DNA from: Bacteroidota bacterium
Lineage (GTDB): Bacteria; Bacteroidota; Rhodothermia; Rhodothermales; UBA10348
Direction of reading: 5' to 3'
NCBI GenBank assembly: GCA_022567305.1
Contig: JADFHF010000018.1
Span: forward strand, 1 to 64,000
DNA length: 64,000 nt
The position numbers and the translations under genes are program-made. Within the stretch, counting starts at the first letter, position 1. Each line of letters opens with the position of its first letter. Below the pieces are notes generated by a model, which saw only the letters and a list, made by a program, of their open reading frames with translations, ran no database searches and was not told the origin of the DNA. Positions 35,631 to 45,429 of this stretch are shown piece after piece.

Positions 35631-36332
35631 CTAATCTATCGTCGGTGTGTAAATCTCGTTCAACAGGTGCTGAAGCTTGGTTCGGCCGCGATTGATTCGG
35701 CTTTTGACGGTACCCATGGGGAGGCCCGTGATCTCTGCGATCTCTTCGTAGGCGAGCTGTTGAACATCTCTTAACACGACGACCTCCCTGAACTCCTCGG
35801 GAATCTGGCTCAACGCCTCCTGGATGAAAAAGTCCTGGATCGTGCTCTCGGTGTGCTTATCCGGCGAAAACGTCTCATCCGGTATTTCGACTTCGTACTC
35901 CTCGTCGTCGCGGTTTACGGACTGGAGTGAGTAAAGCCGACGGCGTTTGCGCTTCCTATATTCCGAACGCGCGAGGTTACCCGCAATCGTATATAGCCAC
36001 GTCGAATACTTGGCGATTCGGCGATAGGAGTGACGATTTCGGTACACTCGAAGGAACGTTTCCTGCAGAAGATCCTCGCACTCCTTCATGTCGCCGAGGA
36101 ATCTATAAATGTAATTCGTGAGGGGATCTTTGTAGCGACTCACGAGGATATCAAACGCCTCAACCGTTCCCATCTGGAACTGAGACATTAAATCCTCGTC
36201 GCTCATCTGAGCAAGCGCTTCGTAGTGACGATTGTTTGGATTAACACCCGACAATCCCAGCTCAGAAGCTTTCACTTTGAGCGTTCGTTTTTTCAGAACC
36301 CCTGTGTTTTTTGTCTTCGACATACTCTCCAT
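35631..36332 (-). CDS. ECF-family RNA polymerase sigma factor (RpoE type)
   Basis: 233 residues. After about 45 extra basic N-terminal residues, region 2 is seen in FDILVSRYKDPLTNYIYRFL, EDLLQETFLRVYRNRHSY and YSTWLYTIAGNLARSEYRKR. Region 4 is IPEEFREVVVLRDVQQLAYE and EEIAEITGLPMGTVKSRINR. The absence of region 3 makes it group 4. The N-terminal extension could host a regulatory contact. The likely regulator is the membrane protein at 34792-35442. A short in-frame alternative start lies three codons in. Confidence 0.92.
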   Translation of the reverse strand: MESMSKTKNTGVLKKRTLKVKASELGLSGVNPNNRHYEALAQMSDEDLMSQFQMGTVEAFDILVSRYKDPLTNYIYRFLGDMKECEDLLQETFLRVYRNRHSYRRIAKYSTWLYTIAGNLARSEYRKRKRRRLYSLQSVNRDDEEYEVEIPDETFSPDKHTESTIQDFFIQEALSQIPEEFREVVVLRDVQQLAYEEIAEITGLPMGTVKSRINRGRTKLQHLLNEIYTPTID

Positions 36333-36385
36333 CTATGAAGCGGAACCCCCTTCCACATCCTTCGTTTGTTTTCAGGTGACGTCCG

Positions 36386-37447
36386 TTACGCGGTTGTATT
36401 CGCAACGGGCGTTAACATGCGTCGCAGCATCAAATTCAGTATCAGTCTTTCGCTACGCGAACTCCCTCCTTTCAGTTCGTAGTCTGCAGCGAGCAATGCC
36501 GAAAAGGCACGTTTAAGTGCTTTTTCGTCAAATCGCCGCAAGCACATAAGATACTCCTTTAAAAAGAACGGAGAAACCCCAATACTTGACGACATCTCTT
36601 TTTCAGAAATCCTTCTTTTTTCCGAGGATCTATCTGTGGGTCTCTGAGCCGAGGCCAATTTCCAGAGTTTAATAAAATAGGATGTAAGCACCGCTATGAT
36701 CCTGGAACTCTCCTGACGCCGGTTCGATGACTGTTGCAACAATCGTTCCGTGACCCGAATTGCGTCATTATGGCGCCTTTCTCCGATGGCCCGTTGCAAT
36801 TCAAATACGTTAAATTCGCGCGTCTGCCCACTTGCCTGGACAACATCGTCCGCGGTTAGTGTCTTGCGGTCGCCCACATACGTAGACAGCTTCTCCAACT
36901 CGGTTACGGCGTTCTGCAGATTGCATCCGACAAATTCCGTTAGCATTTGAATCGCATTCGGCTCAATGGAAAATCCTCGGTCTCGCGCTGCTCTCTCGAT
37001 CCAACTCGGCATCTGATTCGAATAAAGTGCCTTAAACTCGGCTACAACGCCGTGTTTGTTAATGGCCAGATAGGGATGAGCCGACATTTTGGGCCTTCTT
37101 CCACACACAAGGAAGACCACGGTGGAGGGGTTGGGTTGCTTCGCATAGTCGGCGAATCGTCGATTTTCCTTCAATCTGTCGAAATCTCGGACAATAACCA
37201 CGCGGCGCTGCGCCATGAGCGGATAACTCGCGCAAATGCTCAACACATTCTGTACATCTGCCTCGGCGCCGTAGATAATATCCAGATTGAAGTCCTTTTC
37301 AGGCTCTTCGAGAGCGTTTTTAAGCAAAAGTGCCTGCAGAGACTCAATGAAATAGCGTTCCTCCCCATAAAGCAGGTACATGGGCTTAAAATTACCCTGC
37401 TTGAATGCGGCAGCCAAATCCTCATATGTCGCCTTTTTCGATGCCAT
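36386..37447 (-). CDS. holA: DNA polymerase III delta subunit
   Basis: 353 residues from ATG 37447. This is the clamp-loader subunit that opens the sliding clamp. The N-domain begins ATYEDLAAAFKQGNFKPMYL and YGEERYFIESLQALLLKNAL, followed by the segment RRVVIVRDFDRLKENRRF and the mid-domain DNLQNAVTELEKLSTYVG-type words, and a helical C-domain. Weakly conserved between phyla but length and blocks agree with HolA. It has its own gap on both sides. Confidence 0.9.
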   Translation of the reverse strand: MASKKATYEDLAAAFKQGNFKPMYLLYGEERYFIESLQALLLKNALEEPEKDFNLDIIYGAEADVQNVLSICASYPLMAQRRVVIVRDFDRLKENRRFADYAKQPNPSTVVFLVCGRRPKMSAHPYLAINKHGVVAEFKALYSNQMPSWIERAARDRGFSIEPNAIQMLTEFVGCNLQNAVTELEKLSTYVGDRKTLTADDVVQASGQTREFNVFELQRAIGERRHNDAIRVTERLLQQSSNRRQESSRIIAVLTSYFIKLWKLASAQRPTDRSSEKRRISEKEMSSSIGVSPFFLKEYLMCLRRFDEKALKRAFSALLAADYELKGGSSRSERLILNLMLRRMLTPVANTTA

Positions 37448-37600
37448 ATATCTATCCATTCGGCGTTTTCAGAACCCAAATCAACCCGAGAGGGAAACTA
37501 ACTCACTGTACTGACAACCGATTGTCATAGAGTAACCGGCCATCTCTATTTGAAATAACGAATGAACTGCAGGATTTCGTGTCAATTTACAGACAAAATG

Positions 37601-38113
37601 TCAGTCATCTGATCTGAAGGTCACTTTTTGCTCTGAAAACTGGACGGCGATCTCCCGCAGCTCGTCCGCATCCTGCAAGACCATGCGATAGGCCCACACG
37701 CGGAGACTCATGGCCTGATCGTTCAGAACCGTCTCACGAGACCATGTTGCTTCATCGATACTCTGCAGGCGATCGACGTTCAGCAGCCTCGCCTCAATCA
37801 TGCGATCGACGAGATCTATGACGTCAAGCGAGTCGTACTCCCCTGACTGCTCAGAAAGGGCGACGGCATCCCTTGATCCTGACGCGAAGTGCTCGATTAC
37901 TTTTCGGTTCACGTCTTCTTCCCTCGCCAGAAGAATTTCATACCTCCCGCGAATAGAGACGGAGTCTTTGTACGGGGCGGACGTGAGGATCGAATCTGGA
38001 ATTCGAGCCAAAAATGACCGCTGGGCTTTGAATTCCTCCGTCAAAAAGGCGAGTTGTTGAAGAAGCGATCGGATGTTTCCCTCTTCCACGGTGTCTTGCG
38101 AGGCGGTGGACAT
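37601..38113 (-). CDS. DinB-like-fold hypothetical protein
   Basis: 170 residues, all helical: LLQQLAFLTEEFKAQRSFLA, SIRGRYEILLAREEDVNRKV, DLVDRMIEARLLNVDRLQSI and LRVWAYRMVLQDADELREIA. The order of helices fits the four-helix DinB/YfiT group, but the three metal-binding histidines are not evident (one candidate H at the end of helix 2, IEHFAS). It may therefore be a non-metal member. Starts 23 bases after nuoI; function unknown. Confidence 0.5.
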   Translation of the reverse strand: MSTASQDTVEEGNIRSLLQQLAFLTEEFKAQRSFLARIPDSILTSAPYKDSVSIRGRYEILLAREEDVNRKVIEHFASGSRDAVALSEQSGEYDSLDVIDLVDRMIEARLLNVDRLQSIDEATWSRETVLNDQAMSLRVWAYRMVLQDADELREIAVQFSEQKVTFRSDD

Positions 38114-38136
38114 TGGGGTATGGATCGGTCTAGTGG

Positions 38137-38748
38137 TTATTGCTCGGTCTGAATCGACTCTGCATCAGTCGTCAGATCTCTTAAAGAGTGACGATTATTC
38201 TCGCGCGGATATTCCCAGGTCGATCCAAACTGCGGATTTTGTTGTTTGCGCAGAAACGCCAGCCGGTCAGCAAGACGCTCTTTCGGAACGAGCAGGCGAT
38301 CGAGTCCGAAAATAGCTTCCTCCCGGTCCTGAAAAGTCAGATCGTATTCTTTGGACATCACGATGGCCTCCTCCGGACAAACTTCTTCACAGAAGCCACA
38401 ATAAATGCAGCGCAGCATGTCAATTTCGAACCAGACCGGCTCCCGTTCCTTGGGCCCGTCTATCTCCCGGGATTCCATCGATATAGCCATGGGCGGACAG
38501 GCGCGCGCACACAAATTGCACGAAACGCAACGAGTTTTTCCTTCTTCCTGGACCAAAACCGGGCGACCTCGATAGTTGTCGGACGGATACCATTGCTCTT
38601 CCGGATACTGAAACGTGTACGACGGCTCTTTCCAGATTTTACGAATGGACCAGCCAAGCCCTTTCAGCACTTCCGGAAGATAGAGTCGCTCCCAGAAGTT
38701 GAGCTTCCTTTCATTCTTTGTGGCGGTATTAACGGGTTTCCCGGGCAT
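38137..38748 (-). CDS. nuoI: NADH-quinone oxidoreductase subunit I (lone)
   Basis: 203 residues. Two [4Fe-4S] ferredoxin motifs are intact: [16 protein letters not shown] and [16 protein letters not shown]. The N-terminal amphipathic part ([20 protein letters not shown]) and [17 protein letters not shown] match NuoI, the hydrophilic arm subunit carrying clusters N6a and N6b. No other complex I gene lies in the window, although nuo genes usually form one operon. The C-terminal 50 residues are charged and longer than in E. coli. Confidence 0.9.
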   Translation of the reverse strand: MPGKPVNTATKNERKLNFWERLYLPEVLKGLGWSIRKIWKEPSYTFQYPEEQWYPSDNYRGRPVLVQEEGKTRCVSCNLCARACPPMAISMESREIDGPKEREPVWFEIDMLRCIYCGFCEEVCPEEAIVMSKEYDLTFQDREEAIFGLDRLLVPKERLADRLAFLRKQQNPQFGSTWEYPRENNRHSLRDLTTDAESIQTEQ

Positions 38749-38926
38749 TCGAGATTGGTTTCTTGGGTCCTAAAACCTGGCTAGTGCTACTCGCCCGATA
38801 AGATAGGTACTCTGTTGAAGCATTTCAGGGTCAGGGGTCGTCACGCTCACGAGCTTATCCAAAAATTACCGGGAACCCAGAAAGAGCTCCACATGAGTCC
38901 CGCCTCGGTCCAGCATGAACCCCGCC

Positions 38927-40228
38927 CTACTTCGCTTTGAAGACCAGTGTGAGCGGCACGCCTTCAAATCCATAGTGCTCGCGAATTTTATTCTCGAGAA
39001 ACCTTCGGTATGGCTCTTTGATGCCTTGAGGATGATTACAGAAAAAATTGAACACCGGCGGCCACTCCCGGACTTGGGTCATGTAGTTGATCTTTACACG
39101 TTGGCCGCGATAGAGAGCCGGATGGTGTTTCGCTATTGCCGGTAGAAGCGCGTCGTTGAGTTTGCTCGTTGTAATCCTCACGCGACGATTCGCTTCGACT
39201 TCCAAAACCTTGTCGAGCAACTTCCACGTCCTCTGTTTGGTCTTGGCTGAAATGGTGATCACGGGGACGTATTCCAGGGTCTTCAAGCGGTCACGTATTC
39301 GGGTTTCGAACTCTTTTGCCGTATTGGTTTCCTTCTCTATCAGATCCCATTTGTTGATCCCGATTACAAGACCCTTGTTCAAGCGTTCTGCTGCCTTCAA
39401 AACGCGAATATCCTGAGCCTGCATGTCATCCGTCGCGTCGATGAGGAGCACAGCCACGTCACAGGTTTCAATCGCCCGCTCCGTCCTCAAATGGGCATAG
39501 AACTCGATGTTTTCACTGATTCGAGTCCGTTTTCGAAGACCTGCCGTGTCGACCAATACGACTTCCCGACCATGATATTTGAGCGGAGAGTCAATGGCAT
39601 CGCGTGTAGTACCGCTGATTTCGGTGACGATCGAACGATTTGTTCCGAGCAATGCATTCGTAAGTAAAGACTTCCCGACGTTCGGGCGTCCGATGATCGC
39701 AATCCGAAGCCGGTCGTCAGGTTCGGCCAGATTTTTTTCTGGAAGGGCCTTGACGACGGCATCCAAAAGGTCTCCGGTCCCGATCCCATTCAGGGCGCCG
39801 ACACCGTAGACTTCTCCCAAACCAAATTGATAAAACGAAGATGTCTCCCACCGCAGTTCTTCGTTGTCGGCTTTGTTGACGAGTGTAATAACCGGCTTTT
39901 CCCCCTTGCGGAGAATCTGGGCCATCTGTTCATCCAGATCGGTAATGCCGCTTTTCACGTCCACGACGAAGAGCAAGACATCTGCCTCATCGATCGCGAT
40001 GTGCACCTGCTCACGAACGGCCGCCTCAATGCGATCCGTCGAGTCCTGAATAAACCCGCCGGTATCGACGAGCGAAAAAGTCCTTCCGGACCATTCCACC
40101 GTTCCGAAAACGCGATCGCGGGTGACGCCCGGAACGTCGTCGACGATAGCGCGTCGTTCTTCAGTAAAACGATTAAAGAGTGTGGACTTACCCACATTCG
40201 GGCGCCCAACAATGGCAACGAGCGGCAT
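38927..40228 (-). CDS. der: Ribosome biogenesis GTPase Der (EngA)
   Basis: 433 residues. Two tandem GTPase domains are clear: the first has [19 protein letters not shown] and NKAD; the second [24 protein letters not shown] and [11 protein letters not shown]-like C-terminal domain ([40 protein letters not shown]) completes it. It assists assembly of the large ribosomal subunit. Starts 17 bases after the EcsC-family gene ends. Confidence 0.97.
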   Translation of the reverse strand: MPLVAIVGRPNVGKSTLFNRFTEERRAIVDDVPGVTRDRVFGTVEWSGRTFSLVDTGGFIQDSTDRIEAAVREQVHIAIDEADVLLFVVDVKSGITDLDEQMAQILRKGEKPVITLVNKADNEELRWETSSFYQFGLGEVYGVGALNGIGTGDLLDAVVKALPEKNLAEPDDRLRIAIIGRPNVGKSLLTNALLGTNRSIVTEISGTTRDAIDSPLKYHGREVVLVDTAGLRKRTRISENIEFYAHLRTERAIETCDVAVLLIDATDDMQAQDIRVLKAAERLNKGLVIGINKWDLIEKETNTAKEFETRIRDRLKTLEYVPVITISAKTKQRTWKLLDKVLEVEANRRVRITTSKLNDALLPAIAKHHPALYRGQRVKINYMTQVREWPPVFNFFCNHPQGIKEPYRRFLENKIREHYGFEGVPLTLVFKAK

Positions 40229-40245
40229 AGAATGATCGCCTTATG

Positions 40246-41058
40246 CTACAGGCGTTCCTTTCGTTCGATGTACAGAGCACGGAACAACATATAAGCGCAC
40301 TCGGCGGTTTCCGTCGTAAACCAATAGTTGACCCCTGCACCGATCGCGGCCCCTGCAATCGGGATCGTTTGGGCCAGTTTCCGTCCGACAATATTCTTCG
40401 CCAGCTCACGCGGTAGATGTCGATTCTGTTCGCGAAATGTGCCGCTCACCTTCCCTTTGTAATTCGAGTCTCCAGCGATGGCTGCACCCGCGACAGAAAT
40501 TTCTTTAAGCGCGGCCGTCTTAGCCTCTCGGCTGCTTGATGCGGCTGCATTGAAAATCGAGAGTACAACGGGGGTGAATTCGGGGCCGGCCATCGGGAAG
40601 CCATAGGCCCCTCCAATCTGCTGGATCAGTCGCAGGTTGATGGCGAACAGAAGAGGAATATCTGCCGCGATAAACACCACGCCGCCGAGACCCGTACCTC
40701 CGCCTTCGACGGCTGCCAGAATCGCGTTCTCCGAGAAAAAGTCTCGTGCCAGTTTATCGAGCTCTTTCAAATCGCTCTCACGGAGTTCGTCGAGGGATTC
40801 GATCTTGAGGCCAATAGATTTAGCTCTGGCCAGTAGATCTCGATCGTCCAGCGTCCATTTGGAGGCGTCGTTCAGAAGAGAAAGCGATTGGGATACGGCT
40901 GAATCAGCCTGATCAAGTAACTCCTCGGGAATAATTTGTCGAACGACCCAGTCGACTGGCTGCATGGCCCAGTTTATAGCCTGAGTTAACAGCGAGACGC
41001 CGTGCTGCCAGGAATCAATTTCTCGCTGAACCTCGCGCTCATACGAAGACAGTCGCAT
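40246..41058 (-). CDS. EcsC family protein
   Basis: 270 residues. The EcsC domain (PF12787) is seen in AAVEGGGTGLGGVVFIAADI, PLLFAINLRLIQQIGGAYGF and IPIAGAAIGAGVNYWFTTET. Two or three hydrophobic segments (about 120-145 and 235-250) suggest membrane association. EcsC accompanies an ABC transporter in Bacillus, but no transporter is next to this one and the function in this phylum is unknown. Same strand and very close to der. Confidence 0.85.
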   Translation of the reverse strand: MRLSSYEREVQREIDSWQHGVSLLTQAINWAMQPVDWVVRQIIPEELLDQADSAVSQSLSLLNDASKWTLDDRDLLARAKSIGLKIESLDELRESDLKELDKLARDFFSENAILAAVEGGGTGLGGVVFIAADIPLLFAINLRLIQQIGGAYGFPMAGPEFTPVVLSIFNAAASSSREAKTAALKEISVAGAAIAGDSNYKGKVSGTFREQNRHLPRELAKNIVGRKLAQTIPIAGAAIGAGVNYWFTTETAECAYMLFRALYIERKERL

Positions 41059-41163
41059 ACCAAATCCGGATTTCGTGAACCAGAAAATCGGCTGCTGTGC
41101 CGACTGGGGTTAATATAGGTTGCTAGCTTGGAAAACGTCCCGTGAGGACTGAGAATGGCCGTA

Positions 41164-42642
41164 TCAACTCATCAGTTGATACTTCTTCAGCAGTCGGTAC
41201 ATGGTCGCTCTTCCAATTCCAAGCTCAACGGCTGCACGGTCGACGTTACCATCACAACGACGGTAGGCATGTTCGACGGCGCGATGCTTGAGTTCTTCTA
41301 GAGAAACGATACTCTGACCGTCACCACCCAGTGGTTCGATGCTTGGCGTTTCGTAGCGACTCGAGCCGTTTGTACTGGGAAGTTCAACCTCAGGTTGCGG
41401 CGGAGTGGAAAAATGGGTCTCAGCTGCGTCGGCTAGAGTCATTCGATCTTCCCACGCAGAAATGGGATTGGTTGAGTGAATCATGAGGTCAGTTGCCGTG
41501 ATGGCTTCACCATCTGAAATCAAGATGCCGCGCTCAACCGCGCTTTTCAGCTCGCGCACGTTACCCGGCCATGAATAGTTCGTAATGGCGCGGCGAGCTT
41601 CTATGGAAAGGACCTTTCCCTTGAATTCCGGGTGTTCCTTCGTGTATTCACGGAAAAAATAATTGGTTAGAAGCAACGTGTCCTGCCCGCGCTCTCTAAG
41701 CGGCGGAAGAGGGATCGGATACTGGAACAGGCGATAGTACAGGTCTTCCCTGAATCTCCCTGCCCGGATCATTTTGATCACATCCTGATTGGTGGCGCTG
41801 ATTACGCGAGCGTCGAAATCAATCGTTTCATTGCCACCCACACGCTGCAATTCACCCTCCTGAAGAGCACGAAGTAGTTTGGCCTGGAGATCTAGATTTA
41901 GCTCGCATATTTCGTCGAGAAAAATGGTACCCTCGTTGGCTTGTTCAAACTTTCCGATTTTCCTGGCATGAGCGCCCGTAAATGAGCCTTTCTCGTGACC
42001 AAAAAACTCGCTCTCCATCAGTTCGCGAGCGATGGCAGCGCAATTCACTACGACGAATGGGCCGCGCTTCCTATTCGAGTTGAAGTGGATCGCTTTCGCT
42101 ACGAGTTCCTTGCCGGTTCCACTCTCACCCTGGATGGCCACCGTCAAATCGCCGCGGACCGCCTTCTGGACGAGATGATACACTTGCTTCATGGGAGCAC
42201 TTTCACCGATCAATCCCTTGATCTTATACTTGTTGGTGACCTCCTTGCGAAGGGTGTCGAGTTCTCTTTCCATCGACACTTTCTCTAGAACGTGTTTAAC
42301 GACCGTATCAAGCTTTACAAGATCGTCCTGACCCTTGGTGATGTAGTCGTATGCGCCGAGTTTCATCGACTCGACAGCCGTATCGATAATTCCCTGTGCA
42401 GAAACCATGATGACTGGAACGCCCGGGAGCTTCGATACGACCTCACCAAGGACCTCGATACCATCAATACCGGGCATCATAATATCGAGTAGGATCAGAT
42501 CAGGTTTTTCAGAGAGCCCCTTCAGGACCTCTTCACCACTATTAAACACCGTAACCGAGTAATCTGGATTCTTATCCAGACGATAGCTCAGCATGCGTGA
42601 GTAATGCTCGTCGTCATCTACGACAAATATGCGATACGGCAT
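41164..42642 (-). CDS. Sigma-54-dependent response regulator (NtrC family)
   Basis: 492 residues. The receiver domain (1-120) carries DLILLDIMMPGIDGIEVLGE with the phospho-accepting aspartate and VSAQG for the conserved switch region. The AAA+ domain (about 150-385) has GESGTGKELVAKAIHFNS, the sigma-54 contact GSFTGAH, and the Walker B-like GTIFLDEICE. The C-terminal Fis-type HTH is RAAVELGIGRATMYRLLKKY. It activates sigma-54 promoters. A linker of about 70 residues separates AAA+ from the HTH. No partner kinase gene is adjacent, so the signal is unknown. Confidence 0.95.
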   Translation of the reverse strand: MPYRIFVVDDDEHYSRMLSYRLDKNPDYSVTVFNSGEEVLKGLSEKPDLILLDIMMPGIDGIEVLGEVVSKLPGVPVIMVSAQGIIDTAVESMKLGAYDYITKGQDDLVKLDTVVKHVLEKVSMERELDTLRKEVTNKYKIKGLIGESAPMKQVYHLVQKAVRGDLTVAIQGESGTGKELVAKAIHFNSNRKRGPFVVVNCAAIARELMESEFFGHEKGSFTGAHARKIGKFEQANEGTIFLDEICELNLDLQAKLLRALQEGELQRVGGNETIDFDARVISATNQDVIKMIRAGRFREDLYYRLFQYPIPLPPLRERGQDTLLLTNYFFREYTKEHPEFKGKVLSIEARRAITNYSWPGNVRELKSAVERGILISDGEAITATDLMIHSTNPISAWEDRMTLADAAETHFSTPPQPEVELPSTNGSSRYETPSIEPLGGDGQSIVSLEELKHRAVEHAYRRCDGNVDRAAVELGIGRATMYRLLKKYQLMS

Positions 42643-42684
42643 AATGTTTTCATTCGACAGCTCTTGCCCAAAAGCCCCGGAATC

Positions 42685-42759
42685 CGGTTCATTTGAACGA
42701 TCGAGCCGTTCTACTGCAGTTGTCTGGGGATCAGGTCTGTTATCGGGTAAAATGAACCG
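42685..42759 (-). promoter_or_regulatory. Paired inverted operator-like words upstream of the NtrC-family regulator
   Basis: CGGTTCATTT (42685-42694) recurs inverted as AAATGAACCG (42750-42759), with a perfect 12-base dyad GTTCATTTGAAC at 42687-42698 and more GAAC/GTTC words between. The set lies 43-117 bases upstream of the regulator's start, so autoregulation is possible. Confidence 0.4.
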
Positions 42760-42878
42760 TTCTTAAGGCCCAAACGGTCGTTTTTTGACCGATTCCAGAT
42801 TAGCTCTAATCACACTTATCTCGTGCACACCATGAAGTTATATCCGCGAAGGACTCGATTTCCGTAGCGACGGCAATC

Positions 42879-43694
42879 CTACAAGAGAATCAGTCCAATT
42901 CCGCCCACGATGAAGCAATAAAGAGCGAAGTACTCAAGACGTCCCTTGCGAACCACGTCGAGGACGAACTTGATGGCCAGAATGCCTGAAAAAAATGCCA
43001 CGATCAGACCGATGATCATGGGTGTCCAGACAAGAGAAGCACCCGTTGCAACCGCTTCCGACACTTCCACGCCTGTCCCAATCAGCACGACGGGTAATAG
43101 CATGAGAAACGAAAAGTTGGTGGCTCGTTCCGGCCCTACATCTTGGTAGATGCCTGCGCAGATGGTCGCCCCTGATCGGGAGATACCCGGTAGCATGGCA
43201 ACGGCCTGAGCGACCCCAATGCCGATTGCCTTGAGCGCGGTCACGTGGCCACTTGGTTTTTTTCTGAGTCGAGTCAACACGAGCATCAGACCCGTAATCA
43301 AAAGCATTCCGGAAGTAAACCGAGGTTCACTGAATGCGCCCTCGATAGAATTCTTGAAGACCAGGTATGCGACTCCAGTCGGAATCATGGTAATCAAGAT
43401 GAGTATCGACAGTCGAAACGATTCGTTTTCCGACCACATCGACCGGTAGTCTGACGGTCGAATGACGCCGCTTCCGAACTCCAGGATGAGGTTCAGGATT
43501 TCTCGCCGATAAACGACAAGAATGCTGAACGCGGTGCCGAGATGTACCAGTGACGCAAACAGAATCCCGCTTTCTGCGTCCACCCCCACGCCCAGCACAT
43601 GTCGTCCGAGAACCAGGTGACCCGATGATGAGACCGGTAGAAATTCGGTAAGCCCCTGGATCAGACCCAACAGTGCTGCTTCCCACCAGGACAT
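42879..43694 (-). CDS. uppP: Undecaprenyl-diphosphatase
   Basis: 271 residues with about eight membrane helices. Family motifs are present: GLIQGLTEFLPVSSSGHLVL near the N-terminus (the conserved E and S-S-S-G-H), and MLPGISRSGATICAGIY (the PGxSRSG block) around residue 165. It recycles the lipid carrier for cell wall and surface polysaccharide synthesis and confers bacitracin resistance. It lies 80 bases after the Rqc2/NFACT gene. Confidence 0.95.
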   Translation of the reverse strand: MSWWEAALLGLIQGLTEFLPVSSSGHLVLGRHVLGVGVDAESGILFASLVHLGTAFSILVVYRREILNLILEFGSGVIRPSDYRSMWSENESFRLSILILITMIPTGVAYLVFKNSIEGAFSEPRFTSGMLLITGLMLVLTRLRKKPSGHVTALKAIGIGVAQAVAMLPGISRSGATICAGIYQDVGPERATNFSFLMLLPVVLIGTGVEVSEAVATGASLVWTPMIIGLIVAFFSGILAIKFVLDVVRKGRLEYFALYCFIVGGIGLILL

Positions 43695-43774
43695 AGACTT
43701 TCTACCTCGGACATGAATCGATGATCGCGTGACCCGCTTGCGCGTCCGCTACCTTGTGGGGGCCACGGGGTTCC

Positions 43775-45409
43775 TTACTCTTCCGGTATTTCAGGTTTAA
43801 CAATTAAAACCTCTTCGCGGTCTACGACGACCGTACCCAATGGGCTTTTTCGAGGTTTACGAACGTATCGTTTCTCAGCAACAATTACAGGCGCAAGTTC
43901 ACTCGTTCGGGCCCTGCTGTGGTAAGCGGCAATCGCCGCCGCCTTCTCAACGATGCTCGCAGGCGGCGTTTCCTGCCGTCGAGGCAGGCGTAAAACCGTA
44001 TGCGATCCGGAAACGCCACGAGCATGCAGCCACAGGTCGTACTTTCTGGCATCCCGGGTGGTTAGCCGATCATTCTGCGCTGCATTCCGACCGACCCAAA
44101 CTTCATAACCATTGCCAAGCTCGTATCGTCGATAGGGCACCTGGATATCGACGCCCGTACGCTGCGGAGAAACCGCAGCGAGGGCAGACGCATTTTTCTT
44201 TTTGAATTTCCTGACATCCGCAGCTGTCTCGGTATTAGTCAGTTCATCTTGAAGTGTCTGAAGCCGACTGACGAGGTCGTCCATTTCGGACAACCTCTTC
44301 CGGGCATGTACGCGACCCTGTCGAGATTCTCTGGCCCTTTCGTAATAGTGTTCTGCATTCTGAACAGCTGTTAGTTCTGAGCGAAGCGGAATCGTAAGCT
44401 CTCCGCTCCCCGAGACAATATCTTCAAGCGTGACTGAATCCTGTCCCGGCTCCACGCGCGTGGATGAAGCCATCAATAGATGACCGTAACGCATATACGT
44501 CTCGGCCTTCCTCTCCTCATCCAGTTCTCCGAGTAATCGTTTATGGCTCCGGGCTGCCTTCTTGAGTCGCGTGCTCAGAGCCCGTTCCAGCGGCGCGTGC
44601 TCTCGATCATAGGCGGTCTGGCTCAGCTTTCTTCTGACATAGATCCTGACCGCTTCATCGGCCGTCTGAAAGTTTTCTTCTCGAACACTTTCGTCCAGCG
44701 TAAGTGGTAGGAGGCTGAACAGGTGCGCATTCGTCCCTTTCCAGAATATCCGGGGTGAAGGCGATTCGAGTGCGTTCAATAGTTTTTCTCTGGCCGCCTT
44801 CAGAGCTGAGACCTGACCGCTCGACAAACGATCCTCCGACTCGGCGTCGAGACCCGCATGCAGAATCGCTTCTGATACGAACCTGGAACCCAGCAGGGGA
44901 TCCGCTTTTCGAACTCGTTTCCGAAGGATTCCCTCTGCCACGACAAGTCCTTCAGAAAATAAAACAGCCGGCGACGGTTTCGTGACGGGTTCTCCGAGTT
45001 CAATGCCCTTCTTTCGGAATCTTTCTATGACAACGGTTTCGTTGTCGACGCGATACACATTAGAAGTAGGCCCGAACAGCTCAATCCTCAATCCCGATTC
45101 GTCGGTAAAATTTAGATCGATCAAGCGATCATTTGGATCGATAGACAGAGTTCGTACGCACGAGCCTTCCGCACCCGAAAAGATGCTCGCGACATTTTTC
45201 CTGGCACGAGTGGCGTTGGGATTACAGAAAAGATATCGAAGGGGGGCCTGAACGGAGACCTGCAGGGCCTTCAGCCCCCCTTGAGAATCTCGAAGAGCGA
45301 TGGTGAGCTCTCCACGCTGCTGAGAGTAAATCTCGTCAACCGTTGAGCCGACGATCCACGACTGCCACTCTCTAACGAGCTGGCTAAGTGTATAATAATT
45401 GGTGAGCAC
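43775..45409 (-). CDS. rqcH: Rqc2/NFACT family protein (RqcH homologue)
   Basis: 544 residues from the GTG at 45409. That start is chosen over a longer frame because it directly precedes LTNYYTLSQLVREWQSW and stays clear of the upstream gene. NFACT-N covers about 10-200, with the nucleic-acid-interaction words DEIYSQQRGELTIALRD and the DR pair in DPNDRLIDLNF, which in RqcH contacts the alanine tRNA. A coiled-coil follows (about 250-400), then NFACT-R (VWVGRNAAQNDRLTTRDA, DLWLHARGVSGSHTVLR). It binds split 60S-like 50S subunits carrying stalled peptide and adds alanine tails. In some annotations the family is called fibronectin-binding. Confidence 0.9.
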   Translation of the reverse strand: MLTNYYTLSQLVREWQSWIVGSTVDEIYSQQRGELTIALRDSQGGLKALQVSVQAPLRYLFCNPNATRARKNVASIFSGAEGSCVRTLSIDPNDRLIDLNFTDESGLRIELFGPTSNVYRVDNETVVIERFRKKGIELGEPVTKPSPAVLFSEGLVVAEGILRKRVRKADPLLGSRFVSEAILHAGLDAESEDRLSSGQVSALKAAREKLLNALESPSPRIFWKGTNAHLFSLLPLTLDESVREENFQTADEAVRIYVRRKLSQTAYDREHAPLERALSTRLKKAARSHKRLLGELDEERKAETYMRYGHLLMASSTRVEPGQDSVTLEDIVSGSGELTIPLRSELTAVQNAEHYYERARESRQGRVHARKRLSEMDDLVSRLQTLQDELTNTETAADVRKFKKKNASALAAVSPQRTGVDIQVPYRRYELGNGYEVWVGRNAAQNDRLTTRDARKYDLWLHARGVSGSHTVLRLPRRQETPPASIVEKAAAIAAYHSRARTSELAPVIVAEKRYVRKPRKSPLGTVVVDREEVLIVKPEIPEE

Positions 45410-45429
45410 TAGAAAAAAAGGAGTGTCGA

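Noticed and set aside
42775-42791. Hairpin CGGTC/GACCG as a terminator for uppP
   Set aside because: On the minus strand no T tract follows it, so it is better counted with the operator-like words.
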